In this document: in pieces, positions 45,393 to 53,102 of the stretch | Layout: every line of letters begins with the position of its first letter | How positions within the stretch are numbered: the stretch's first letter is position 1 | Assembly: GCF_030068615.1 (NCBI RefSeq) | Contig: NZ_JASJOC010000004.1 | Span: 62,001 to 126,000, forward strand | DNA length: 64,000 nucleotides | Direction of reading: 5' to 3' | Origin: Halostagnicola sp. A-GB9-2 | Lineage (GTDB): Archaea; Halobacteriota; Halobacteria; Halobacteriales; Natrialbaceae | Position numbers and translations under genes: made by a program | The notes under the pieces: model-generated | What the model saw: only the letters and a program-made list of their open reading frames with translations | What the model was told of the DNA's origin: nothing | Database searches by the model: none

Positions 45393-47105
45393 ATGCAAAC
45401 TACCGTACGCAAACTCTACGCCGTCGGTCGCGCGGATTTCCTCCAACGAATCCGCTCGCGACGATTAGTGGCCGTGCTGGCCGTGGTCGCGTACGTCGGC
45501 TACGTCGTCAACAGCGGGCAGATCGAGTTCGCGTACCAACTCGAAGACGGTGATACGTTCGTCAACTATTACGGGGAGTCGACGGCGGACGTCGTCGGGA
45601 TCAAGGCCGGTCTGACCGGCTCGATCGTGCTCCTGTTCGGCGGGTTCTTCTTGCTGAAAAACACGCTCGAGCGCGATCGATTGCACTCTCTCGATCGATT
45701 GCACGCGAGCGTTCCAGTGTCCGATCGAACCTACCTCCTCGGGAAGTGGCTGAGCAACGTCGCGCTCGCCGGCGTCGTCGTCGGGACGCTCGGATTCGTC
45801 GCACTCGCGTATCATCTCGTCAACGGCGTCGGAACGACGGATCCACTCGCGTTGTTCGGTCCGCTGTTCGTGCTTGCGCTTCCGGTTGGTGCGCTCGTCG
45901 GCGCGCTCGCGCTGTTTTTCGAAACGGTCGACCGACTCGACGGCACGCTCGGCAATATCGGCTACTTTTGCCTTGCGGTGATGGCGCTAGTCAGCATCTT
46001 ACCGGCGGGTGAGTCGCTTCCAGAGGAGATACCCCGCTGGATCACGGCGTTCGATATCGTCGGCTTGCTCGCAGTCTACGAGGTGACCGCCACCTCGGCG
46101 GTGAACGAAATACCGGGATACGGCGGCGGCGTTCCAGCTCTGGGAACGTTCGGCGGGGATGAAGCGTTCACTATGGCCGTCGAAAGCTGGCCGCTCTGGA
46201 TTTACTTCCAGCGACTCGGGGTGCTCGTCGCCTCGATCGGGCTCGTTCTCGCCGCGACGATCACGTTCGATCGAGCGGACTCGAGTGAGAGTCCGCCGTC
46301 GACAGCCCGGTTCGGGCTGACAGCGAAGCTCCCGTCCGTGGACACGACGACGTCGCGAAGCCCCGAGAGAACCACCGGCGGCGAGAACGACGCGACGGCG
46401 ACCGAGCCCGCCGCAGCGCTAGACTCGGTCGAGACGTCGGGCATCGATCTCGCGTCACTCACGAGCGTCGCTACGCGCGACTCGAGCGGGTTCGGACGCC
46501 TCGTCGCCGCAGAACTACGGCTTGCGCTTCGGGGACAGCGATGGTGGTGGTACGCTGGTGCCCTCGCGTTCGTCGTCGTCCCGCTTTTCGGTCTCGCGAC
46601 CGGCGGAACGTCGGACGTTCCCGTCGACGCCTTGCGAACCGTCGTCTTCCCGCTCGCGTACGTGTGGCCGATATTCGTCTGGTCCGAGATGGGCGTTCGT
46701 CCGAACCAACACCAGATGACAGAGCTCGTTCGCTCGTCCCGACGGCCGGTCGGCCAACTGCTCTCGGAGTGGCTCGCCGGCGTTCTCGTGGCCGCCGGCA
46801 TCGGGAGCGGATTGCTCGTCACACTCCTCTCGGCGGGCGAGACAGCATTGGCCCTCGGATTCGCGAGCGCCGTCTTGTTCGCCCCGTCGCTGGCGATCGC
46901 GGCGGGTATCTGGAGCCGGACACCTCGAGCGTTCGAACTCACCTATCTGCTGCTGTGGTATCTCGGCCCGCTCAACGGCGGCGTCCCGGTCGATTTCATC
47001 GGTGTGACGACCACCAGCCTCGAGCAGGGCGTTCCGATCGCGTTCATCGGAGCGAGCGTCACCTTGCTCGGTGTCGCACTCGTTCGTCGTAAACGCGAGC
47101 GCTAG
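45393..47105 (+). CDS. ABC-2-type transporter permease
   Basis: Predicted 570 residues with about twelve membrane helices in two halves separated by an acidic soluble segment (about 290-360, DSSESPPSTARFGLTAKLPS). The start is MQTTVRKLYAVGRADFLQRI, and the second half includes ELRLALRGQRWWWYAGALAF and VRSSRRPVGQLLSEWLAGVL. ABC-2 permeases move substrates outward with an ATPase partner; none is intact beside it. The ATPase remnant just upstream suggests that it uses a partner from elsewhere or is non-functional. The frame itself is intact. Confidence 0.85.
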   Translation: MQTTVRKLYAVGRADFLQRIRSRRLVAVLAVVAYVGYVVNSGQIEFAYQLEDGDTFVNYYGESTADVVGIKAGLTGSIVLLFGGFFLLKNTLERDRLHSLDRLHASVPVSDRTYLLGKWLSNVALAGVVVGTLGFVALAYHLVNGVGTTDPLALFGPLFVLALPVGALVGALALFFETVDRLDGTLGNIGYFCLAVMALVSILPAGESLPEEIPRWITAFDIVGLLAVYEVTATSAVNEIPGYGGGVPALGTFGGDEAFTMAVESWPLWIYFQRLGVLVASIGLVLAATITFDRADSSESPPSTARFGLTAKLPSVDTTTSRSPERTTGGENDATATEPAAALDSVETSGIDLASLTSVATRDSSGFGRLVAAELRLALRGQRWWWYAGALAFVVVPLFGLATGGTSDVPVDALRTVVFPLAYVWPIFVWSEMGVRPNQHQMTELVRSSRRPVGQLLSEWLAGVLVAAGIGSGLLVTLLSAGETALALGFASAVLFAPSLAIAAGIWSRTPRAFELTYLLLWYLGPLNGGVPVDFIGVTTTSLEQGVPIAFIGASVTLLGVALVRRKRER

Positions 47106-47121
47106 TCGATCGCCGATCGTC

Positions 47122-47577
47122 TTACTCGGGCAACGTCACGTGTCCGTCCTCGAGTGCGTCGCCTAACACCGCTCGAGCGTGCCCGTCGGGATCGACGTTC
47201 TCGTAAACCGACTTCACCTCGCCGTCGTCAAGGAAGAACGTCGTCCGTGCGGCCGCGCCGCCGCTTCGGTCGACGTCGAAGGCGTCCGCCACGTCGCCTT
47301 CGGTGTCTGCCAGTAGATCGAACTCGAGTCCTTCCTGCTCGCAGAAATCTCGATGCGAGTCGACGCCGTCGGTCGAGACGCCGTAGACGGTGACGCCGGC
47401 GTCCCGATAGGTGTCACGCTCGCGCTGGAACTGGTTGGCCTCGACGGTGCAGCCGGGTGTGTCGTCGCGCGGATAGAAGTAGACGACGGTGGGCTCGTCG
47501 AACGCGGGGGAGATCGCCTCTCCGTCCTGGTTCGGTGCGGTTACCTCGGGCGCGTCGTCGCCAGTCTCGAGTGCCAT
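47122..47577 (-). CDS. bcp: Thiol peroxidase Bcp (peroxiredoxin)
   Basis: Predicted 151 residues. Peroxiredoxin motif FYPRDDTPGCTVEANQFQRE places the peroxidatic Cys at 43. The lone additional Cys at 79 (DFCEQEG) is not at the usual CP+5 position, so a 1-Cys or atypical 2-Cys mechanism is possible. TTFFLDDGEVKSVYENVDPDGHA is typical of Bcp. It reduces hydrogen peroxide and organic peroxides in the cytoplasm. It converges with the ABC permease gene and shares its strand with pheA, 73 bases away. Confidence 0.94.
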   Translation of the reverse strand: MALETGDDAPEVTAPNQDGEAISPAFDEPTVVYFYPRDDTPGCTVEANQFQRERDTYRDAGVTVYGVSTDGVDSHRDFCEQEGLEFDLLADTEGDVADAFDVDRSGGAAARTTFFLDDGEVKSVYENVDPDGHARAVLGDALEDGHVTLPE

Positions 47578-47650
47578 CGTCTGTGTGCTCTGTGTGAGGC
47601 GAAAAACAGTTTGTGGTTGCTCCGTTCGAAATGCGAACGCGACGGCGGCG

Positions 47651-48457
47651 TTACTCGACGACGTGTTGGGTGTCGTACGATCCCAACCGGCGGACCCACC
47701 CGTTTTCCGCGAGCTCCTCGAGGTCGGCGAGGGCCTCCTCGGTTCGGGACTCGTAGAGCCCGGCTTCGATGTCGATGTGGAACACGTAGTCTCCCAGCCG
47801 CTCGCCGCTCGGGCGGGACTCGAGTCGCGTCAAGTTGATGTTCCGGTTGGCGAATGGCTCGAGTAGCTCCAGCAACAGTCCAGGATAGTCGACATCGGGG
47901 TAGGCAACGATCGAGGTCTTACCGCCGCCCGGCGAGCGATCCGCCGCCGGGGCAACCGCGAAGAATCGGGTCGCGTTCGAGGACTGCTCCTGAATGTCGT
48001 CGGCGATGACCTCGATGCCGTCGCCCGCGTTATCCGGGTGGGCGACACCGGCCACCGAGGGATCCTCACGGGCGTACTCGACGCTCTGGGCCGTGCTCGC
48101 GACGGCCTCGAGGGTCGCGTCCGGATACGTACTCTCGAGGTAGGACCGACACTGGGCAAGCGCTTGCGAGTGGCTCGCGATCGTGTCGAAATCGTCGGAC
48201 TGGGCGAGCAGAGCGTGATTGATGGGCGTAACGATCTCGCTGACGATCGCGATTTCGTACTCCGCGATCGCGTCGAGACTCTCCGTAACGCTTCCTTCGA
48301 TGCTGTTTTCGATCGGGATGATACCCCGATCGTACTCTCCGCTCGCGACCGCGTCGACGATCGCCGTCACGGACTGACGAAAGTCGATATCGTCGTCGAC
48401 CGCCTGGGCCGCCCGGTGTGAGTACGTTCCTTCGGGTCCGAGGGTAACTACGGTCAT
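47651..48457 (-). CDS. pheA: Prephenate dehydratase PheA
   Basis: Predicted 268 residues from MTVVTLGPEGTYSHRAAQAV. The dehydratase domain includes RGIIPIENSIEGSVTESLDA, SHSQALAQCRSYL and NATRFFAVAP (T-R-F site). The C-terminal ACT domain (KTSIVAYPDVDYPGLLLELLEPFANRNINLTRLESRPSGERLGDYVFHID, about 180-250) binds phenylalanine for feedback control. It makes phenylpyruvate in phenylalanine synthesis. It does not contain a chorismate mutase domain. The ATG at 48457 follows a GTG and is the preferred start. Confidence 0.95.
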   Translation of the reverse strand: MTVVTLGPEGTYSHRAAQAVDDDIDFRQSVTAIVDAVASGEYDRGIIPIENSIEGSVTESLDAIAEYEIAIVSEIVTPINHALLAQSDDFDTIASHSQALAQCRSYLESTYPDATLEAVASTAQSVEYAREDPSVAGVAHPDNAGDGIEVIADDIQEQSSNATRFFAVAPAADRSPGGGKTSIVAYPDVDYPGLLLELLEPFANRNINLTRLESRPSGERLGDYVFHIDIEAGLYESRTEEALADLEELAENGWVRRLGSYDTQHVVE

Positions 48458-48508
48458 CACCCGTTGTTTATGGGTGGCAAGGAAAAGCCCATCGGGAATT
48501 TCGTCCGA

Positions 48509-49834
48509 TCAGTCGTCGATAGCGGTGGCTGAACCGGTTCCGGTAGATCCGTCGCCGGTGACGAACCAGCCGTTCTCGGTCGCGTTCTCGGCGATCTCCG
48601 GCTGGAACACCCACGCACAGAGGACCAAAATCGGAATCATCGTTGCGCCGACGATCGCGTAGCCGACGTGGAGATTCGGAAGGAACGGAGCGGAAAACAC
48701 GAGCGGGTAGACCGTACCACCAATAGTTCCGAGACCCCCGACGACCCCCGCGACAGTGCCGGAGTTGTTCGGGAACATCGCCGGTACCTGCGCGAAAATC
48801 GCCCCTTCGGAGAACGCACAGCCGACGCCGACGAAGAAGCCGGCGGTCACCGCGAGATAGATGCTCCCGCTCAATCCGGCGGCGGTCATCCCGAACATCG
48901 TCAGGACGACGAAGGCGAGCGTTAGGAAGGTCCACTGTTCCCGGTATCGACCCTCGAACCACGGGAGGACCGATATCTCCTTGCGAGCGACCACGTCGCT
49001 GGTGTAGCCGCCGATCGGACGAAGGAGTCCAGCCGCGATCGAGAACGTCGCGGCGAACGTCGCGGCGATCACGATATCGCCCTGCCCGAACCCTTCACGG
49101 TAGTAGGTCCCCAGCCAGCCGTTCATCGCGACCTCGAGGCCGAAGGTCATCACGTAGGCCGCAGAGAGAACGACGGCACCGTGGCGAGTCGCGATGTACA
49201 GCCACTGTTGTCTGTTGACGCCGTTTTTCGCCGCCAAGCGTCGCTCCTCGGTCTTGGCAGCGCCACCAAAGATGAAGTAAACGATTCCGAGGACGATCGC
49301 GATAACACCCGTATAAAAAAACGCTGCTCGCCAGTTCGAAGAAAAAAGCGGTCCAACGTAGTTCTCGCCGAAGATTCGTGGGAGGGTAAAGTACGCGCCC
49401 AGTCCCGCACCGGCGTTGCCGATGCCGGCGAAGATCCCTTCAGCCAGTCCGAGGTTCTCCTCCTCGAACCACTGTGAAACGTGTTGGATTCCGATGACGA
49501 ACGTAATCCCGGCCAGCGAGGCGATGATACGCGAACCGACGAACACCTCGTAGGTCTGTGAGAACGCGCTAATAATCGAGAAGATGCCGACGACCACGAG
49601 GGTGATCCCGGCAATCATCGGTGCACCAAATCGATCGGTGAACGGACCGACGAGGATCCGTCCGAGCGGAACGGCGATGACGGCCGCACTCGAGACGATG
49701 CCGATCTGGGCCACCGAGAGTCCGAACTCGTCGGCGATATCGCCAGTGAACGGCGCGAACGAAAACCAGATCACGAACCCGAGATTGAACATCGCCGTCG
49801 CGAGTAGCAGGTTCTTCCACTTCGGAGCGATCAT
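48509..49834 (-). CDS. narK: Nitrate/nitrite transporter (NarK/NasB, MFS)
   Basis: Predicted 441 residues, twelve membrane helices. Nitrate-porter signatures [14 protein letters not shown] (first half) and [18 protein letters not shown] (second half) are present, with arginines [14 protein letters not shown] and RPIGGYTSD that bind nitrate. The C-terminus is soluble, ending TGSATAIDD. It probably imports nitrate, or exchanges nitrate and nitrite, for assimilation. It is far from nasA and nirA, but its upstream region shares an ATTGTTCA word with nirA. Confidence 0.93.
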   Translation of the reverse strand: MIAPKWKNLLLATAMFNLGFVIWFSFAPFTGDIADEFGLSVAQIGIVSSAAVIAVPLGRILVGPFTDRFGAPMIAGITLVVVGIFSIISAFSQTYEVFVGSRIIASLAGITFVIGIQHVSQWFEEENLGLAEGIFAGIGNAGAGLGAYFTLPRIFGENYVGPLFSSNWRAAFFYTGVIAIVLGIVYFIFGGAAKTEERRLAAKNGVNRQQWLYIATRHGAVVLSAAYVMTFGLEVAMNGWLGTYYREGFGQGDIVIAATFAATFSIAAGLLRPIGGYTSDVVARKEISVLPWFEGRYREQWTFLTLAFVVLTMFGMTAAGLSGSIYLAVTAGFFVGVGCAFSEGAIFAQVPAMFPNNSGTVAGVVGGLGTIGGTVYPLVFSAPFLPNLHVGYAIVGATMIPILVLCAWVFQPEIAENATENGWFVTGDGSTGTGSATAIDD

Positions 49835-50184
49835 ACGCCCACCTCACGTGACCCGTCCGACGAAGTCGATAAGCGGACGGACCAACACCATACTGAACAA
49901 TCATCTTCTTTACTGCAAGTTTGGTGAACGATCGGGCCCATATTCTATTCAATAATGGCCAGTCTCTCACTCATAAACGTGCTTCTTAGTCAGGCATAAC
50001 AATACTACGAGATAGCCATAGCACTAGGCCGTATTATGATGTTACAAAACTGGACACGCGGTCAGAATCTTACACCAACTGCCAAACTAATTGAGACCAG
50101 ACACCGGACGATTTCGGGCGAGTACTCCCGTCTTCTGCTAGTTGTCACTCGAGAAGTAGCCTATCGAGAATCTCCGGCAACCGA
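49835..50184. other. Upstream region of the nitrate transporter gene, no gene seen
   Basis: A 350-base gap between narK (start) and the MC1 gene stop, both leftward. The narK side holds ATTGTTCAGTA (minus strand, 49891-49901) and an AT-rich stretch near 49925-49960 that may include a TATA element. No coding frame with typical composition was found. Confidence 0.45.
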
Positions 50185-50493
50185 TTATTCTTCGAGGTGT
50201 TCGATTCCTTGCTTAGCCACGTTCGCTTCCGTGATCTCGTCCGGCATCCAGTCCGGCTTGTCGTCTGGCGCAGTTTCCTCCCAGGCCCAGCCGTTGTAGA
50301 TGTGGACTTTGTCCGTTCCCTTCTCTCGAAGTCGGAGTTCGACTCGCTCGGCGGCATCCTCACTCGAGCCGGGCTCGAGTCGCCGTGCTGCCTTGAGTGC
50401 AGCCTGCCGAGGTGTGTTTCCAGAGAAGACGCTCTCCTCATTGCCGTTCGTCGCGCGCAGTGCAAAGTTTCGCTTACCATCTTCACGTACCAT
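50185..50493 (-). CDS. Chromosomal protein MC1
   Basis: Predicted 102 residues from MVREDGKRNFALRATNGNEE. The MC1 motifs FSGNTPRQAALKAARRLEP, RLREKGTDKVHIYNGWAWEE and KPDWMPDEITEANVAKQG match methanogen and haloarchaeal MC1, a small DNA-bending nucleoid protein. Position 50493 is chosen as start because a strong Shine-Dalgarno sequence GGAGGG (50501-50506) lies 7 bases before it and overlaps an earlier in-frame ATG. A TATA-like CTTTATG (50531-50537, minus strand) precedes. It is divergent from the AbrB-like gene. Confidence 0.94.
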   Translation of the reverse strand: MVREDGKRNFALRATNGNEESVFSGNTPRQAALKAARRLEPGSSEDAAERVELRLREKGTDKVHIYNGWAWEETAPDDKPDWMPDEITEANVAKQGIEHLEE

Positions 50494-50530
50494 GGTTTTT
50501 CCCTCCATGTCAATTCAGCACACGGTCCGA

Positions 50531-50537
50531 CATAAAG
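50531..50537 (-). promoter_or_regulatory. TATA-like element of the MC1 gene
   Basis: On the minus strand CTTTATG precedes the start at 50493 by 38 bases. This leaves a short leader that contains the GGAGGG ribosome-binding sequence, unlike the leaderless genes elsewhere in the window. Confidence 0.45.
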
Positions 50538-50692
50538 ATATCCCCCAAAACCGACCGACTGCGCCGGTATCTTTAAGTGAACTCGACACGCCACCACCTT
50601 CCACCAATTGATTGTGAGCGTGAAAGTCGTCGCATATATTCACATACGTACAGCATACGAGACGGGGTACATCGATATTGCGTAGAAAACAC

Positions 50693-50702
50693 TTAAGTAT
50701 AT
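50693..50702 (+). promoter_or_regulatory. TATA-like element of the AbrB-like gene
   Basis: TTAAGTATAT is 32-41 bases before ATG 50734. Together with the MC1 promoter it makes a 200-base divergent regulatory region. Confidence 0.5.
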
Positions 50703-50733
50703 CCTGCAGTGAAGTTCGAGTTAGAACCCCGCG

Positions 50734-50931
50734 ATGGTCCGGAAAAAGAAGTTGAGTCCAAGCGGCGCCAAAGACGAGGACGGAAACTACCACAACGTCC
50801 ACCTCAATCTACACGAAGACGAACTCGAGGTGGCGGGCATGGATATCGGTGATGAGGTCTTCGTCCGTGTTCGAGACGGAAAGATCATCATCCAGAAAGC
50901 CGACGAGGAGGAAGTCGAACACAATTTCTAG
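50734..50931 (+). CDS. Small AbrB/SpoVT-like protein
   Basis: Predicted 65 residues, MVRKKKLSPSGAKDEDGNYH followed by NVHLNLHEDELEVAGMDIGD EVFVRVRDGKIIIQKADEEE. The pattern of short strands with G-D-E-V-x-V and D-G-K-I-I-I matches swapped-hairpin AbrB-type DNA-binding or regulator domains. The basic start may contact DNA. It is short, probably dimeric, and opposes the MC1 gene across a shared control region. Target and partner (no toxin beside it) are unknown. Confidence 0.72.
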   Translation: MVRKKKLSPSGAKDEDGNYHNVHLNLHEDELEVAGMDIGDEVFVRVRDGKIIIQKADEEEVEHNF

Positions 50932-50956
50932 AGACGAAGTTTTGCGCTGTGGTCTA

Positions 50957-51107
50957 CCGAGTTCACGCCAGACACAGCTAGCGTGAACGCGGTGTCCCTC
51001 GGCAAAGTCCTCAAAGAGCGCGGCACTCTTTTGGACTGGGTGATTCCGAAGGAATCGCTTGCAGTCGGCGCAGAGCGCCGACAACCTCGCGGGAGTTTCG
51101 TTCCCGC
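50957..51107. repeat. Run of five consecutive hairpins
   Basis: 1: GTTCACGC (50961-50968)/GCGTGAAC (50981-50988), with alternative arms GACAC/GTGTC. 2: AGTCC-TC-AAAGAG (51006-51018)/CTCTTT-T-GGACT (51026-51037). 3: GATTCC-GAA-GGAATC (51042-51056). 4: GTCGGCGC-AGA-GCGCCGAC (51064-51082). 5: GCGGGA (51089-51094)/TCCCGC (51102-51107). Most of the 150 bases is in paired arms. Function unknown; could be a structured RNA or a remnant mobile element. Confidence 0.7.
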
Positions 51108-51141
51108 TTAGCGTCGATTAAAAGCACCAGAAGACGTTCCA

Positions 51142-51270
51142 GCTCACTCCGTTCGCGGGCTGCGACTTCCGAGCCTTCGTTCGTTCCACTCATGAAGACA
51201 CTCCTCTTTCCTCTCCGTTCGCGTTGCTCACTCCGAGTCAGTCGTCGGCCCGCTCGCTCACTTCGTTCGC
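51142..51270 (-). repeat. Two short copies of the GCGAAC-GNA-GTGAGC hairpin family
   Basis: On the minus strand GCGAAC-GGA-GTGAGC (51142-51156) and GCGAAC-GAA-GTGAGC (51256-51270) match the flanks of the hairpins at 37.0 and 58.4 kb, but with the variable stem reduced to the AC/GT pair. A partial, more degenerate copy lies between them near 51216-51232. Confidence 0.7.
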
Positions 51271-51320
51271 TCGCGGTAAAATATCATAGCCGTACTGCAT
51301 CCAATCAACAGAGACGCTAC

Positions 51321-53102
51321 TCAGTTCAGCACCTCGAGGTCGAACTCGAACCCTGCAACGGGAACCTCGAGGTCGTGCTCGACGAGCACTTTCGGGTGAA
51401 GTTCGCCGATCACGCCGACTTCCTCGCCGTCGATGACGACCGCGGCGGTTCGCCCGTCGATGAACGACGGGTGTTCGGTCGGGGGCGTCTCGAGTTCGCC
51501 GCCGAAATCACCCACGAGCGTCTGGAGTCGTCCCTTCGCGTCCTCGTAGGCTGCGTCGTGGCGAGCGAGCACGGCACCGACGCTTCGACGTTCGGTGACG
51601 CCGGTGTTTTCGGACTCGTCGACCTCGGCCGCGAAGCCGATCTCGGCGAGGTCCTGCGGATACGCGCGGTGGGTGTTTCGCTCGAGGACCATCACGAGCG
51701 AGGGAAGCACCCACGTCCGGAGCATGGTGTAATCCTCGCTGTAGGGTTCCTTGATCGTCGCGGGCTCGCCGGCGCCGTAGACGGCCTCGCCTTCGGCACG
51801 CTCGCCGTCGCCGCCGTCAGCGGGAAGCGCCATGCGATCGAAGTTTTCCTTCTCGTTGATCATGTGGAAGTTCAAGAGATCCTCGAACCCTAATCCGACC
51901 AGATTGCGGCGTGTCGCATCCTCGAGGCGACTCCGCTCGTGGCGACCGCCGACGGTTCCCACGTCGGGGTAGCGCGGCTCGAGTTCGTTGAAGCCGTAGG
52001 CCCGTCCGAGGTCGTCGATCAGGTCCATCGGGTGAAGCACGTCGACGCGGTAGGGCGGGATCGTCATCTCGTAGACGAGATCCTCGCTGTCGTGGTCGTC
52101 GCGTTCGGCTCGCTCGACGCTCCGACCTCCGTCGGCTTCTGCCGTCTCGGCCTCGATTCCCGCCCGTTCGGCCAGATCGATGACCTCCTCGGGATCGAGA
52201 TCGATGCCGAGGATCGTCTCGATACGTTCGTGGGAGACCGTCTTGGTCTCCGTCGAGAGATCGGGACGAATCAGGTCGTGGTCCGGATACTCGACGGTGA
52301 CCTCCTCGATGGTGCCCCCACGGGCGCTCAGCGCGTAGCAGATGATGGCGCACATCTTGTCGATCGTCCACTGGTCGGTGCCGGTCAACTCGACGAATAG
52401 GTTCCGAGAGCCCGTCGTGACCTCCGTGCGCCGCCCGTTGATCACCGGCGGGAACGAGAACAGACCGAGTTCGTCGTAGATCGCCGGGTACCGCTCTGTA
52501 TCCCGAACGAGATCGGCGTAGGTTTCCCCGGTCGGGTGATCCTCGAGAACGTCCGCGGGCGTCATCTCCCGATCCGCATCCAGCGGAACGAAACTGTCTT
52601 CCTCGGGAGTGACACCGGTGTAGCGAACGCTCGAGTCAGCGTCCCCGGCCGAACTCCCCTTGAGCATGGTGAGGTCGTGAATCCCGATCGCTCCTTTCGC
52701 GCGCTTTCGGCCCATCGTCGCGTGGAGCTTTTCCTGCAACTGGATGAGCGAGTCAAGCGCATCCTCGTCCAAGTTTACGCCGCGGACAACCGCGCCCGTA
52801 ACGTAGGGCCGCTCCTCGGGCACCGCTTCGTCGACGGTGATCGTCCACTCGGCTGAGTTCGTATTCGGCACGTAGACGCCCCTGTCGTCGCCGTACTGGT
52901 AGCGAAGCGAGCGGGCGACGCCCTCGACCGAGAGCCGGTCGAGCCGGTCGGGCGCGAACTCGAGTTCGAACTCGTCGTCCTCGGTTCTACCCTCGAATTC
53001 GAGACCGAGCGCGAACATATCGTCGATTAAGTCGTCGTCGCTCTTTTCGTCGGCGTTAGTCAACTCGCGCAGTTCGTTGGGATCGATTTCGACCGTGGGC
53101 AT
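51321..53102 (-). CDS. pheT: Phenylalanyl-tRNA synthetase beta subunit
   Basis: Predicted 593 residues from MPTVEIDPNELRELTNADEK. Typical beta-subunit regions include IGIHDLTMLKG, the B5 domain (SHERIETILGIDLDPEEVIDL) and the catalytic-like PPYRVDVLHPMDLIDDLGRAYG and YTMLRTWVLPSLVMVLERN. It forms the alpha2-beta2 enzyme with PheS and carries editing of mischarged Tyr-tRNA. The start overlaps the pheS stop in TAATG, so translation is probably coupled. ATG 53102 is chosen; the frame continues upstream inside pheS. Confidence 0.96.
   Translation of the reverse strand: MPTVEIDPNELRELTNADEKSDDDLIDDMFALGLEFEGRTEDDEFELEFAPDRLDRLSVEGVARSLRYQYGDDRGVYVPNTNSAEWTITVDEAVPEERPYVTGAVVRGVNLDEDALDSLIQLQEKLHATMGRKRAKGAIGIHDLTMLKGSSAGDADSSVRYTGVTPEEDSFVPLDADREMTPADVLEDHPTGETYADLVRDTERYPAIYDELGLFSFPPVINGRRTEVTTGSRNLFVELTGTDQWTIDKMCAIICYALSARGGTIEEVTVEYPDHDLIRPDLSTETKTVSHERIETILGIDLDPEEVIDLAERAGIEAETAEADGGRSVERAERDDHDSEDLVYEMTIPPYRVDVLHPMDLIDDLGRAYGFNELEPRYPDVGTVGGRHERSRLEDATRRNLVGLGFEDLLNFHMINEKENFDRMALPADGGDGERAEGEAVYGAGEPATIKEPYSEDYTMLRTWVLPSLVMVLERNTHRAYPQDLAEIGFAAEVDESENTGVTERRSVGAVLARHDAAYEDAKGRLQTLVGDFGGELETPPTEHPSFIDGRTAAVVIDGEEVGVIGELHPKVLVEHDLEVPVAGFEFDLEVLN

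Larger units (their letters stand above)
50932..51320. other. Structured gene-free gap between convergent genes
   Basis: Nearly 390 bases between the AbrB-like gene stop and the pheT stop. The left part is a chain of hairpins (50957-51107) and the right part holds two short copies of the GCGAAC-GTGAGC hairpin family on the minus strand. A 60-codon leftward frame (51011-51193) overlaps these structures and is probably not a gene. Confidence 0.6.

Noticed and set aside
50809-51084. 91-codon leftward frame with two CxxC-like positions
   Set aside because: It is antisense to the AbrB-like gene for half its length and crosses the hairpin run.
51011-51193. 60-codon leftward open frame MSGTNEGSEV...
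   Set aside because: It overlaps most of the hairpin run and one GCGAAC hairpin copy. Its coding look comes from the hairpin arms, and it has no recognisable domain.
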